The notes: generated by a model not told the origin, from the sequence alone. 64,000 bases of DNA from Bacteroidetes bacterium 41-46 (GCA_001897515.1 MKTA01000015.1:1-64000); one strand, 5' to 3'. Shown: positions 39,491 through 48,987, counted from the stretch's first letter. Made by a program: numbers and translations.

Positions 39491-42400
39491 CTACAAAGGT
39501 AATAATTCTTTTATTGCCCTGTCAAGTTGAGGGTCTTTTGACTCCAATCTGTCTTTGAAAGTATTTCTAATACTTATATCCGGCTTTACCCCTGTCATCT
39601 CCATATTCTTTCCGTCAAGAGTATAACAGCCCCATGCCGGAAGTCTTACAGATGACCCGTCCACCAGCCTCACCCCTGATGTAAAAATTATCCATCTGTA
39701 TGTCTCGGTCCCTATAAGTTTGGCAATTGAAAGTTCTCTTATCCCATTTGAGGTAACCTCTGCATCGCTGAGACTTCTTTCATTGATTAGAACCACTATT
39801 GGCTTGTCTCCTGGTGTAACATTAGGGTGAGTCGTTACAGCCCCTTCTCTGTATTTCCAGTTGAAGTGCTTTTTCTGTGATAAAAATTCTATAACCTCAT
39901 TATGAACATTTCCACCGTTATTGAACCTTAAATCCAGAATCAAACCCTCCTTATGGACTGCGTATGTATTCATCTCAATCAGAAAATTCTCAAGAGAGCC
40001 GGCGGACATATCTCTCATATGCAGATACGCAATCTTTCCGTTTGAACTCTTCTCCACATAGTCCCTGTTTGAATCTTCCCACTCGGTATAGATAAGGCTT
40101 CTTAAAGCCGCTGTAGAGATTGTATGAATTCTGGCTTCATACTCAGATCCGGCTCTGGCAAACCTTAAAAGTAACTCCTTCTGCTGGGCAGGAGATACAA
40201 AATAGCTCTCCCTGTTTTTGGACGGATCAACTTTAACGCCGTTTACAGCTATAAGTCTGTCTCCAGCTTGTACAGCGGATCCGTAGAAATCTGCAGGGGA
40301 TCCCGGAACAATCCTGTCAACAATATATGGCTCACCCTCCCTGAATAAAACTCCTGTTACTGCTGAGACATTCCTTACCGGCGTCTCTTCATCTTTACCG
40401 AAAGTACTGAACCCCATATGAGAAGAGTTAAGTTCATTCAGCATGTCATTAATCAGGTTCCTTACATCATCCCTTGTTCCTACATAGGGGAGGAATGATG
40501 AGTAGTATTTCCGTTTTGCTTTCCAGTCAACTCCGTGAAACTTCTCGTCATAAAAGTTCTCTTCAAGAGTAGCCCAGGCCTCATAGAACATTTGGCTAAA
40601 TTCCGATGAGATATTTTTTGTAAAATTTGCTTCAATTTCAATTTTTGTAGCTGATGCCCCTGACGGATCCACCTTATACAGTCCTCCTCTTTCAAGAATA
40701 AAGAGCTCTTTGCCATTTGAGATATACTTCCATGCTGAAGAGACACCGTTTATCCTCTTTGGCGGTTTTTGATCCCAGTCTTTTATTTCTTGGACATACA
40801 GACCATTTGAACCTTCATGATTTGATCCAAAAAGGAGCCAGCTTTTATCTTTCTGTGCGAAAATATAAGGCGAACTTTGAGAACCTCCTCTTAATACCTG
40901 TGTAAATCTCCTCTGCAGGTTTTTACTATTTATTATAACCACTGAATCCCTCTTTGAATCATCCTTTGAGAACAATTTGCTGTACTCGTTTGCTTCAAGT
41001 GGTCTCTGAATCCTCTCCAGATCAACTTTGAAAAGAGAGGAAGAGGCACCTCTTGGGTATGTTGATGTAAGCCTGTTTGTAGTCAAATAGAGAGACTTCC
41101 CATCTGGTGAGAAAACAGGATTACTCTCTGTTGTTGCCGAATTGGTAAGATTAATAGTCTTTTTATCAGCGAACGAATAAATGTAAACATCCTGCTCAAA
41201 CATATTCATTGCTGTAAAAGCAATGTGATTCTGGTCTGATGAAAATGAGATACTGTATGTCTGATAAGCCCAGAACTCCTGATCAGAAATCTTCTCAACC
41301 TTATCTTTTCCGGCATCAAGAATCATTATACTCCGTTTTCCGCTAACAAATGCGATTTTGTCGCCTTTAGGGGATGGAGTCAAGCCTCTGGCCCCCTCCT
41401 CTGCAACATATATCGGTTTCTCGGCTGACAGGGTATCTGCCCTCTGCTTGAATATATTATAATAACCCTTATTGGTCCTGGTGTAGTAAAGTGTTTTATT
41501 GTCACTGGCCCATACTACTTCAGAGACTCTCTCACTATCCGGAGTCTCTATTTGTTTTGAAAACTTACCCTTAGCATCGCTGACAAAGAGCATCCCTCTG
41601 AATGCAAAAGCAAGCTTTTTGCCGTCAGGAGATATGGCGGCATCTTCAGGAGCTTCAACCTTATAATTTTGGTCATTGCTCCTTTTTGAGTCTGCAACTC
41701 TAATTGCGGGCTTGATAACCTCACCGCTTTTTGTGTCAAGAATATTAATTTCATATCCCTTAAGGAATACTATTTTTGAACCATCCCTGCTTATTGAAGG
41801 GTTTCTTACAGACTCTTTAAAGTTTGTTAAAAAGACTCTTCTATCCCCATCTTGCTTAACTATATTATCCTCTCCCCCTTTCTCATCCGAGACATAATAC
41901 AGGTTCCCTTTAGCGTCAACCATCGGCCACTGATCCTTACCAATCCAAGATGTTATCTCTCTGTACTCCTTTGTGGCGGGTTTCCATGAAATTATATTTG
42001 CATTATGCTCACCCTTATAACCTTTCCTTGTAGCAAAGCGATAGCTCTCTGCCGACTCAGTAAAATAGTACTCTCCTGTAACAGGGTTCTCAACAAGAGC
42101 AGAGATTGTATTAAAATAATTCGGGAACAACCTTTCAGGAGTTCCGCCCGCTGCCGGAACAGAGTATATGCTTACCGAGTTGTATCTATTGGACTCAAAG
42201 TAGATTTTTCTGGAATCTGCTGACCACGAAACCGGTATGTCAGAACCATCATGGAAGGTCAACTGAGTCACCTCTCCCCCTCCAAGCGGTACAATATACA
42301 CATTATTATTGCCCGTCTCATTTGATGCAAAAGCAAGATGTTTTCCATCAGGAGAGACAATTGGAGATGTCTCATTTCCAGACATGGATATCATTCTCAG

Positions 42401-42565
42401 AGCCAGACCACCCTTTGCAGATACTCTGAAAATATCCCCGGACCACGAAAAGAAAATCTCTGAACCATCCGGCGACAAAGCGGGTTGATTAGCAAAACGA
42501 AGGCTTTGCGCATTAATTGTCATACCTGCTATTGCAGATATGAACAAAAGAAGTGACTTTTTCAT
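39491..42565 (-). CDS. Tricorn-like S41 family peptidase
   Basis: A 1024-residue exported protein. A signal peptide (MKKSLLLFISAIAGMTINAQ) is followed by WD40/PD40-type propeller repeats (about residues 25-600, e.g. 'NQPALSPDGSEIFFSWSGDIF' and 'SPIVSPDGKHLAFASNETGNNNVY'), a helical C1-like domain ('YEAWATLEENFYDEKFHGVDWKAKR'), a PDZ domain ('VSPAD...VQAGDRLIAVNGVKVDP') and an S41 domain with the nucleophile Ser in 'NERSLSDAEVTSNGIREL'. It resembles archaeal tricorn protease but is periplasmic. It would degrade oligopeptides. It starts 7 nt after the arginine deiminase gene. Confidence 0.92.
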   Translation of the reverse strand: MKKSLLLFISAIAGMTINAQSLRFANQPALSPDGSEIFFSWSGDIFRVSAKGGLALRMISMSGNETSPIVSPDGKHLAFASNETGNNNVYIVPLGGGEVTQLTFHDGSDIPVSWSADSRKIYFESNRYNSVSIYSVPAAGGTPERLFPNYFNTISALVENPVTGEYYFTESAESYRFATRKGYKGEHNANIISWKPATKEYREITSWIGKDQWPMVDAKGNLYYVSDEKGGEDNIVKQDGDRRVFLTNFKESVRNPSISRDGSKIVFLKGYEINILDTKSGEVIKPAIRVADSKRSNDQNYKVEAPEDAAISPDGKKLAFAFRGMLFVSDAKGKFSKQIETPDSERVSEVVWASDNKTLYYTRTNKGYYNIFKQRADTLSAEKPIYVAEEGARGLTPSPKGDKIAFVSGKRSIMILDAGKDKVEKISDQEFWAYQTYSISFSSDQNHIAFTAMNMFEQDVYIYSFADKKTINLTNSATTESNPVFSPDGKSLYLTTNRLTSTYPRGASSSLFKVDLERIQRPLEANEYSKLFSKDDSKRDSVVIINSKNLQRRFTQVLRGGSQSSPYIFAQKDKSWLLFGSNHEGSNGLYVQEIKDWDQKPPKRINGVSSAWKYISNGKELFILERGGLYKVDPSGASATKIEIEANFTKNISSEFSQMFYEAWATLEENFYDEKFHGVDWKAKRKYYSSFLPYVGTRDDVRNLINDMLNELNSSHMGFSTFGKDEETPVRNVSAVTGVLFREGEPYIVDRIVPGSPADFYGSAVQAGDRLIAVNGVKVDPSKNRESYFVSPAQQKELLLRFARAGSEYEARIHTISTAALRSLIYTEWEDSNRDYVEKSSNGKIAYLHMRDMSAGSLENFLIEMNTYAVHKEGLILDLRFNNGGNVHNEVIEFLSQKKHFNWKYREGAVTTHPNVTPGDKPIVVLINERSLSDAEVTSNGIRELSIAKLIGTETYRWIIFTSGVRLVDGSSVRLPAWGCYTLDGKNMEMTGVKPDISIRNTFKDRLESKDPQLDRAIKELLPL
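39494..39501 (-). promoter_or_regulatory. -7 box TACCTTTG of pheS
   Basis: Matches TAnnTTTG at 39501..39494, 22 nt before the pheS ATG and within the last codons of the tricorn-like gene. Confidence 0.5.
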
Positions 42566-42572
42566 TTTGGAT

Positions 42573-43850
42573 TTATTTTGGCCAATTAACAGGTTGTCTT
42601 CTTAAAGGCATAGTCATACACCTTGCTCCTCCTCCACCTCTAGGCAATTCAGAGCCATCAATAGTAATAACACACTGTCCGGTTTTTGAAAGATCCCTTT
42701 TTCCGTTTACCACATCCCACGCAGGAATAATTTCAAAATCCATCTTACTGAGCTCATTCAGAGTGTGTATATTTCTAGCATATGACATAACCTTTCCGGG
42801 AGCAAAGGCAAAGAAATTTGCCCCGCTGTGCCACTGCTCTCTCTCCTGATTCCACTCATCTGCATTACCTCCGCATACAATTGGCTCAAGTTCCATTCCA
42901 AGCCTTTTAAGAACAGAAAGAATATTATTTACCGTTTTAATCTTTGTTACCTTCCCACCCTCAATTGTCATATGAACGGTTTGATACTGATTATCGTTTA
43001 GAACCAGCGGTTCAAAGACCATAGCCTTATCAACATCCAAAAGGGTAAATACCATATCAAGGTGAATAAATGATTCAGGTGACTCCGGAAGTTGTTGAAC
43101 AATAACATGCCATTTCTCCTGACTTGTAGATCTGCACAATCTGTTTATAAGCTGATCTATGCCCTGGCTACTGGTTCTCATGCCATTACCAATAATGAGA
43201 ATATCCTCCCTGGCAATTAAAATATCTCCACCCTCCATAAATATCTCATCATTGCCTGGCTGAAAATCGTGTGCATTCAGGAGGTTACAGTTGAAAAACT
43301 GAGGGTTTCTGAAAATAGCCTCTGTGATAAGAGACTCTCTCATACGCACCTTACTGGCCATTTTACAGATAAGTGCCCTGTTGCCGATAGAGACCGATGC
43401 ATCTCTTGTAAAATAGAAGTTGTACAGCGGAAGAAGTGCATAGTAGTCATCTTTGAGATATGCTGTAAGGGTATTTATCTTCGCCGGCAGACCCTCAATG
43501 AGTACAGCTGCAAGATTTTTTGAGGACATGTCCATCAAATATTCAAAGTAATCTGTAACACTCTCTGTAACGCAAATTTTACCTATCAATGCCTCCCTCT
43601 CTGAGTGGTTATCCAGAATTTTAATGAGCAAATCTCTTACCTGGTATGTTTTTGCCACTTTATTCAACACTCCCGACACCTGCTCATACTCTTTTTGTGC
43701 TATGGAGAGATTGAGAATGTCGCTGTACAATGCCCTCTGTGCGTTTCTGGGGGTCATGTTCTCCACTTCAGCACCCGGAGAGTGAAGTAGTACAGCATCA
43801 AGTTTACCTATTTCAGACTGAACCTCAATTGTTAACGGTACGTTTGCCAT
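42573..43850 (-). CDS. arcA: Arginine deiminase
   Basis: A 425-residue enzyme of the guanidino-group-modifying superfamily, hydrolysing arginine to citrulline and ammonia. The signature residues are visible: 'YFTRDASVSIGN' (FTRD), 'FMEGGDILI' (ExGD), 'FIHLDMVFTLLD' (HxD), and the nucleophile Cys411 in 'LPRGGGGARCMTMPLRRQ'. Length is typical for bacterial ArcA. No carbamate kinase or ornithine carbamoyltransferase is adjacent; CtlX and RocD, which can take citrulline and ornithine further, are encoded at 60969-63120. It lies 7 nt after the nucleotidyltransferase gene in a minus-strand operon. Confidence 0.92.
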   Translation of the reverse strand: MANVPLTIEVQSEIGKLDAVLLHSPGAEVENMTPRNAQRALYSDILNLSIAQKEYEQVSGVLNKVAKTYQVRDLLIKILDNHSEREALIGKICVTESVTDYFEYLMDMSSKNLAAVLIEGLPAKINTLTAYLKDDYYALLPLYNFYFTRDASVSIGNRALICKMASKVRMRESLITEAIFRNPQFFNCNLLNAHDFQPGNDEIFMEGGDILIAREDILIIGNGMRTSSQGIDQLINRLCRSTSQEKWHVIVQQLPESPESFIHLDMVFTLLDVDKAMVFEPLVLNDNQYQTVHMTIEGGKVTKIKTVNNILSVLKRLGMELEPIVCGGNADEWNQEREQWHSGANFFAFAPGKVMSYARNIHTLNELSKMDFEIIPAWDVVNGKRDLSKTGQCVITIDGSELPRGGGGARCMTMPLRRQPVNWPK

Positions 43851-43857
43851 ATATATT

Positions 43858-44952
43858 TTATTGATATTTCATAAACTCATTAAGCGGAAGGTCTGTCAAT
43901 ATGCTTTTAAAGGCAGCCTCCTCCCTTGGGCATATAAGAAGTACATCTTCTGTATTAACCACCATATAGTTTTTGAGTCCCTTTACAACAACCAGCTTCT
44001 TCTTTTCCTGAGTAAGAATGATACTGTCATTTACATCTGAAACCATAGTTTCATCTCCTACAACATGGTTTCCTCTCTCATCCCTGCTAGCCTCTGAGTA
44101 TAGGGATTCCCAAGTTCCCAGGTCAGACCAGCCAAAGGTTGCTGGGTAAACCACAGCCTTCTCTGTCTTCTCCATAATACCGTAATCTATAGATATACTG
44201 GTACAATCCTCATATACAGATTTAATAAAATCCTGCTCAGCCTGAGTATAATAGAGCCCACTTCCTTTGCTGAACATTGAGGCTATCCCCTTTTGATGGA
44301 GTTCCAGCTCATTTTTAATTGTCTGAAGATTCCAAATAAAGATACCGGAGTTCCATAAAAACTCTCCGGATTTAACAAAAACCTCTGCCAGTTCATCGTT
44401 TGGTTTCTCTGTGAAGGTTTTTACCATATAGGCAGGCTTATCTCCAATGGTAACTTTTTCAGATTTGTTAGCCTGTATATAGCCGTATGCAGTTTCCGGT
44501 CTTGTCGGAGTTATTCCTAAAGTAAGCAGAACATTGTGGCCTCCAGCATACTCAAGAGCATTCTCAATGGTATCCAAAAAGAGTTTGTCGTTGACAATAA
44601 GATGGTCGCTCGGAGCAACTACAACTGTTGCAGCAGGATTCTTTTCAAGAATCTTATAGGTAGCATATGCGATACATGGTGCTGTATTACGCCTGTATGG
44701 CTCAAGTAGCACATTATCCTGATTTATTCCGGGTAATTGCTCAATCACCAAATCCTTATAACTTACTGATGTGACAATTATAATATTATCCTTATCTATA
44801 ATATTTGAAAACCTTTCATAGGTTTGCTGAAGAAAAGATTTTCCGACACCAAGAATATCCAGAAACTGTTTAGGTTTAGAGTTTCTGCTAACTGGCCAGA
44901 ATCTGCTCCCGATTCCCCCGGCCATTATTATGCAATAGTTGTTCTTGTTCAT
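43858..44952 (-). CDS. Mannose-1-phosphate guanylyltransferase
   Basis: A 364-residue nucleotidyltransferase that makes GDP-mannose from GTP and mannose 1-phosphate, for fucose- or mannose-containing glycans. The N-terminal 'IIMAGGIGSRFWPVSRNSKPKQFLDILG' holds the G-x-G-x-R-x-x-P-x(5)-PKQ signature. 'PYRRNTAPCIAYATY', 'VVVAPSDHLIV', 'TLGITPTRPETAYGYI', 'FTEKPN' and 'FLWNSGIFIWN' follow. The C-terminal isomerase domain of bifunctional ManC is absent. It lies in the operon yraN to tricorn-like peptidase. Confidence 0.94.
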   Translation of the reverse strand: MNKNNYCIIMAGGIGSRFWPVSRNSKPKQFLDILGVGKSFLQQTYERFSNIIDKDNIIIVTSVSYKDLVIEQLPGINQDNVLLEPYRRNTAPCIAYATYKILEKNPAATVVVAPSDHLIVNDKLFLDTIENALEYAGGHNVLLTLGITPTRPETAYGYIQANKSEKVTIGDKPAYMVKTFTEKPNDELAEVFVKSGEFLWNSGIFIWNLQTIKNELELHQKGIASMFSKGSGLYYTQAEQDFIKSVYEDCTSISIDYGIMEKTEKAVVYPATFGWSDLGTWESLYSEASRDERGNHVVGDETMVSDVNDSIILTQEKKKLVVVKGLKNYMVVNTEDVLLICPREEAAFKSILTDLPLNEFMKYQ

Positions 44953-44969
44953 TTTTTTTTGCAGTTACT

Positions 44970-45332
44970 TTACCATTTTGGAGAGAATGCATTTTGAAAA
45001 TATTCAATGATTGTATTGTTGTTTTCAAACAATACAGAAACAATGTCAAGTGAAACCTCCTTTCTAATCCCTTTTATGGATACATATGCAGAGGCTGCAT
45101 AAATCAGGTTTCTTTGCTTAGCCGGTCCTATAGTCTCATATGGTTTAAGCAATGACGGAGATGATAACGATCTAACCTCCACAAAATGGATAGAATCCCT
45201 TCCCTCCATTATAAGATCAACCTCCTTATGCCTGTAGCGCCAGTTCCTCTCCAATATCTTAAGCCCCATATCTGTCAGGAACCTCTCTGCCTCTCTCTCC
45301 CCTCTGCTACCCCTCTCCTGTCTGTATGCCAT
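44970..45332 (-). CDS. YraN/UPF0102 family endonuclease-like protein
   Basis: A 120-residue protein with the YraN fold: 'GSRGEREAERFLTDMGLKILERNWRYRHKEVDLIMEGRDSIHFVEVRS' content, i.e. G-x-x-G-E-x-x-A, RNWR, and E-V-D-L-I followed by FVEV. The nuclease-like E-x-K signature of the family reads EVR here, a conservative change. It probably acts on Holliday-junction-like or recombination DNA; no member is well characterised. Start 45332 is chosen because the longer frame to 45422 runs through the terminator of the upstream TonB receptor gene. A TAACTTTG box lies upstream. Confidence 0.85.
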   Translation of the reverse strand: MAYRQERGSRGEREAERFLTDMGLKILERNWRYRHKEVDLIMEGRDSIHFVEVRSLSSPSLLKPYETIGPAKQRNLIYAASAYVSIKGIRKEVSLDIVSVLFENNNTIIEYFQNAFSPKW

Positions 45333-45359
45333 ATTGCAATTCTCTCTCACTAGCTTAAA

Positions 45360-45367
45360 CAAAGTTA
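45360..45367 (-). promoter_or_regulatory. -7 box TAACTTTG of the yraN operon
   Basis: Matches TAnnTTTG, 27 nt before the ATG at 45332. It lies between the TonB-receptor terminator and yraN. Confidence 0.5.
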
Positions 45368-45383
45368 GTAAAATTAAAGGCAA

Positions 45384-45420
45384 TAAAAAAAGCGGAGCCG
45401 CCATTAACAGGCAGCTCCGC
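45384..45420 (-). terminator. Rho-independent terminator of the TonB-receptor gene
   Basis: On the minus strand, GCGGAGC...GCTCCGC (45420..45414 with 45398..45392, inner GCC/GGC pairs) is followed by a run of T. It lies 23 nt after the receptor stop codon. Confidence 0.85.
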
Positions 45421-45443
45421 ATAAGTTATTCCAAGAAATACTC

Positions 45444-48400
45444 TTAGAAAGTAAGTCTGATTCCTAGCAACATACCCCATGTGCTACCTGTTACAACCTG
45501 GTTAATCATTTGATTTTTTGCATCAAAGTTATCAAGGTCTGTAGCATTTAGCGTGTAGGTAGGCTGACCCATGTGATTAACGCCTTTATAAGTCAGAGGC
45601 ATAATCTGGTCATACTGGTTTGCAAGTCCTGATCTCTTGTAAAGACCCCAGTTTTTGCTCAAAAGGTTTGCTGCATTGACAATGTCAAGTGAAAGCTGAA
45701 GAGTGTAGCGTCTGTCAGTTCCGAAATCCGCAAACACATCCTGAAGAACCTTCATATCCCAACGGTTTCTCCATGGGTTAACAACAGCAAATCTGCCGGC
45801 ATACTCACCCATGTGCTTGCTAAGATATTTGTCATTCTTAACATACTCCATGAATTTGTCTGCCTGCTGAGCTGCTGTCATTTTTCCGGCAACGTCAACA
45901 AAAACTATCTCATCCTTATGGTTAGGAATATAGATAAGGTCTGTAGATGCTCCGTCACCATTCATATCATTAGAGTAGGTAACCGAAGATCTTCCGGATG
46001 CAGCTCCGTTGTAGTAGATAGATATTGTTGTTGCAAGATGTCTTGCATACTCTATTCTGTAAGATAGTGTACCCACTACTCTGTGAGGAACGGAGAAGCT
46101 AGAGTAACCCAGTGCCGGGTTGTTAAGGTTGAATGCATCCAGATTACTTGTCCATGCTGAATAAGCAGAAGAGCCCGGATTAGCTGTAACATCCTTAGAT
46201 ACATTGTAAGTATATGCCAATGATCCTGAGAAGCCATACTCAAAATTCTTAACCAGCTGAGCTGTAAAGAGTGCCTGATAACCTTTGCTTGAGTTGTCTA
46301 GAACCATTGCAGAACCAATATTGCTGTTTACAAAACGATTTGTCCAGCGTGGACGAGAGTCAACTCCCATAAATACGTTTTGCGGATCCGGAAGGTTTTT
46401 ATTCTTCTGAACAATGGCATTAATATCTTTTGAATAAAGAGCTTCAAGAGTAAGGATCATATTACCTGGGAGTTCAAAGTCTCCGGCAAGATTAGATCTC
46501 CAGATCTGAGGCATCTTAAAGTCCTTGCTAACCTCAGCTAACGCAGCTCCTCTTGCAAGAGTTGTGCTCATTGTTGGAGGGAATAGGGAAGGATATTTAG
46601 CAACCTGAGCCTTGAAATCAGGATTAAATCTGAAGTCAGCAGGCAGGTTTGTGCCAAGAATACCTACCTCTGGACTCTGAACTGTACCTGATGCAGTAGG
46701 CTGATTTGTGAACCATACAAATGGAAGCACTCCCGAGAAGATACCTGTACCTCCGCGAAGCTGAATGCTTCTGTCTCCTTTAACATCCCAGTTGAAACCA
46801 ACTCTAGGGTTGATCTGAACTTTACTGTTTGGCCATTCGCCTAGTCTCATTTTGTAACCGTTGAAATCAAGAGCGGCAACAGCAGGGTTGTCAATCAACT
46901 TGTTATGGTAAAGAGGAAGCTCTGCACGAACACCGTAAGTTAACTTAAACTTAGGATCAATCTGCCACTCATCCTGAATGTATGCACTTGCAAGACCAAA
47001 GCTCATCTCAACACCTTTGATATCTTGTCCTTCATAACCGTAAGTAACTCCAAAACCGATTGGTTTTGCGTTGTTGATGAAGTCATCAAGAGATGCATAT
47101 CTGTAGTAGCTTGTACCCTCGCGAATGTAAGAGTTGTTTACATAGATGTTTGAGTAAGACAGACCTGCTGTAAGTGTGTGTTTGTCAAGATTGATGGAGA
47201 GGTTGTCAGTAACTGAGAATGTGTTGTTAAGAACCTGATTCTTGTATGTGAAGAGCTCATAACCGAATGACATATAAGGGTCACCATCTTTGTAGATATC
47301 CACGAATGGGAAAAGATCACTGTTGGAAGTTCTTCTAGGGTCTGTAGTTGCAGTATATGAAACAAGGAGTTTGTTAGCTACTCTTGCTCCAAATGTACTG
47401 TTCAACTCAGCCGCAAAAGCGTCAATTGCATTTTCGTTGCCATAGAAAGCGTTTGAGAATGAAATTGACTTCTCAGAAACACGACCATAGTTTGATCTTG
47501 GAACTGAAGGAGGGCCTGATGTTGCATTTGTAAGGTTGGTTGAGGTGTTCCTCAATCTGTTGTATCTTGCAACAAACTTGTGGTTCTTTGCAATATTCCA
47601 GTCAATTCTGGCAAGAATCTTATAGTTCTGAGATGGAAATGCAGAGAAGTTTTGGTATTCACCTGGATCATATCCGTAAGTGTTAATCAGGTGATTCTTT
47701 GCTCTCTCAAGGTCAGCTACTGTAGTACGCGAAATCCTGTTTGTAAGGTCAGCAACTCCGTTTGTGCTTGGCTCCCATGCACCGCTTGGAGAAGATTCCT
47801 TCTCATATTCGCCGCTTACAAAGAAGAATAATTTGTTTTTGATGATAGGTCCGCCTACAGTAAAACCATACATCTGAGACTCTCTTTCGCGGGCACCCTT
47901 AACTATTGATTCACCAACCTTCTCGCCGGTGAATGCTTTAGGTCTCAGGTAGCTGTAAACAGATGCCTTCCAATTGTTGTCTCCTGATTTTGTAACCGCA
48001 TTGATTGCAGCACCGGTGAACTGAGACTGGCGAACATCATATGGGGCGATGTTAACTGAAACCTCAGCAATAGCGTCCAGTGATACCGGCTGAGCAGTAC
48101 CTCCGGGAAGTGCGTTGCTTGAAAGACCAAAATTGTTGTTGAATGCTGCACCGTCAATAGTCACAGTATTGAAACGACCATCACGACCTGCAAACGAAGT
48201 TCCGTTCGCCTGAGGAGTAAGTTTGGTAAAGTCAGTAATACTTCTGCTTATTGAAGGGAGCGAGTTAATCTCTCTTGAACTAATGTTCATGGAAGCGCCT
48301 GTTCTGTCGCTGTTAAGAATTGGGTTAACTCCCGCTGAGATAACTACTTCGCTCAGACTAACAGCCTCTTCAGAAAGAACTGCGTCATGAACATAGTTTT

Positions 48401-48704
48401 CACCCAGTCTGAGTACAATGTTACCACTCTTAACAGAACCGAAACCCAGGAAAGAGACCTCAACTTCATACGGTCCACCTACACGCATATTCTGAATGCG
48501 GTAGTTACCTGCATTGTCAGTAATTGAGTAGTACTGAGTGCCTGAAGGGGTGTGAACGGCAACAACAGTAGCACCAACTACCGGTCTTCCGTCGGCCTCG
48601 GAAATTCTTCCGCTCATTGAGGATGTAGTAACCTGTGCAAAAGCTGCAAAGGCAACAAACATACTCATGGCCACCATGGCAAATTTCTTAAGTGTTTGTT
48701 TCAT
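45444..48704 (-). CDS. Oar-type TonB-dependent outer-membrane receptor
   Basis: A 1086-residue outer-membrane protein. A signal peptide (MKQTLKKFAMVAMSMFVAFAAFAQ) precedes a carboxypeptidase-regulatory-like beta-sandwich (about residues 28-115, 'SGRISEADGRPVVGATVVAVHTPSG'), a plug domain (about 125-230, 'SRSITDFTKLTPQANGTSFAGRDGRFN' and 'TIDGAAFNNNFGL'), and a beta-barrel ending in 'WGMLLGIRLTF'. The arrangement matches Oar-like receptors. No SusD partner is adjacent, so it is not a polysaccharide-utilisation SusC. Substrate unknown; peptides or proteins are possible given the neighbouring secreted peptidases. Confidence 0.93.
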   Translation of the reverse strand: MKQTLKKFAMVAMSMFVAFAAFAQVTTSSMSGRISEADGRPVVGATVVAVHTPSGTQYYSITDNAGNYRIQNMRVGGPYEVEVSFLGFGSVKSGNIVLRLGENYVHDAVLSEEAVSLSEVVISAGVNPILNSDRTGASMNISSREINSLPSISRSITDFTKLTPQANGTSFAGRDGRFNTVTIDGAAFNNNFGLSSNALPGGTAQPVSLDAIAEVSVNIAPYDVRQSQFTGAAINAVTKSGDNNWKASVYSYLRPKAFTGEKVGESIVKGARERESQMYGFTVGGPIIKNKLFFFVSGEYEKESSPSGAWEPSTNGVADLTNRISRTTVADLERAKNHLINTYGYDPGEYQNFSAFPSQNYKILARIDWNIAKNHKFVARYNRLRNTSTNLTNATSGPPSVPRSNYGRVSEKSISFSNAFYGNENAIDAFAAELNSTFGARVANKLLVSYTATTDPRRTSNSDLFPFVDIYKDGDPYMSFGYELFTYKNQVLNNTFSVTDNLSINLDKHTLTAGLSYSNIYVNNSYIREGTSYYRYASLDDFINNAKPIGFGVTYGYEGQDIKGVEMSFGLASAYIQDEWQIDPKFKLTYGVRAELPLYHNKLIDNPAVAALDFNGYKMRLGEWPNSKVQINPRVGFNWDVKGDRSIQLRGGTGIFSGVLPFVWFTNQPTASGTVQSPEVGILGTNLPADFRFNPDFKAQVAKYPSLFPPTMSTTLARGAALAEVSKDFKMPQIWRSNLAGDFELPGNMILTLEALYSKDINAIVQKNKNLPDPQNVFMGVDSRPRWTNRFVNSNIGSAMVLDNSSKGYQALFTAQLVKNFEYGFSGSLAYTYNVSKDVTANPGSSAYSAWTSNLDAFNLNNPALGYSSFSVPHRVVGTLSYRIEYARHLATTISIYYNGAASGRSSVTYSNDMNGDGASTDLIYIPNHKDEIVFVDVAGKMTAAQQADKFMEYVKNDKYLSKHMGEYAGRFAVVNPWRNRWDMKVLQDVFADFGTDRRYTLQLSLDIVNAANLLSKNWGLYKRSGLANQYDQIMPLTYKGVNHMGQPTYTLNATDLDNFDAKNQMINQVVTGSTWGMLLGIRLTF

Positions 48705-48737
48705 AGGTATTTATAAAAGTTGTTTGGTTTTGTGTCG

Positions 48738-48745
48738 CAAAAATA
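48738..48745 (-). promoter_or_regulatory. -7 box TATTTTTG of the TonB-receptor gene
   Basis: Matches TAnnTTTG at 48745..48738, 33 nt before the ATG. Confidence 0.5.
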
Positions 48746-48824
48746 GGAAAATCATAAGTAAAAATGACAATTATTTTGAAATATTTAACAATATCGTAAC
48801 CACTTTTTATTAACAAATTATTTA

Positions 48825-48832
48825 TATCTTTG
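48825..48832 (+). promoter_or_regulatory. -7 box TATCTTTG of metK
   Basis: Matches TAnnTTTG. The transcript would start about 10 nt before the riboswitch and carry a leader of roughly 150 nt to the metK ATG. Confidence 0.55.
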
Positions 48833-48842
48833 CACAAAATAT

Positions 48843-48893
48843 CGGGTGGAGAGATTTGACTGCTTGCAACCACGTGAAAAAATGCTAAAACGA
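48843..48893 (+). promoter_or_regulatory. SAM-II riboswitch upstream of metK
   Basis: The sequence matches the SAM-II (metA-motif) aptamer by its conserved stretches in order: P1 5' strand GTGG (48846-48849), GATTTGA (48852-48858), GCTTGCAACCAC (48862-48873, carrying the P1 3' strand CCAC), then GTGAAAAA and the pseudoknot 3' element ATGCTAAAA (48882-48890). SAM-II aptamers bind S-adenosylmethionine and usually hide a ribosome-binding site, lowering expression. Here it precedes metK, the SAM synthetase gene, so feedback control by its product is expected. The metK ATG is about 95 nt downstream, farther than in most SAM-II leaders. Confidence 0.85.
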
Positions 48894-48935
48894 TTCTTAA
48901 TCCTGTTTTTCCGTTTATCATTCCGTGTTGCCTGA
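48882..48935 (+). CDS. Possible 17-residue upstream ORF in the metK leader
   Basis: An ATG inside the 3' pseudoknot element of the SAM-II aptamer opens the frame MLKRFLILFFRLSFRVA and ends at TGA (48933-48935), 52 nt before the metK ATG. The peptide is rich in Leu, Phe and Arg. SAM binding would sequester this start codon. It could be a leader peptide whose translation links the aptamer to metK expression, or a chance frame; only its position and clean termination speak for it. Confidence 0.35.
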   Translation: MLKRFLILFFRLSFRVA

Positions 48936-48987
48936 ACTCATCCATGCCTGAGATGTTTATTAATTAACTATTTTAATTTATTAGATT

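Noticed and set aside
38858-39502. 214-residue plus-strand frame opposite pheS
   Set aside because: Serine-rich translation typical of an antisense shadow; pheS is unambiguous.
45444-48704. SusC of a polysaccharide utilisation locus
   Set aside because: No SusD-like or glycoside hydrolase gene is adjacent and the protein is of the Oar type.
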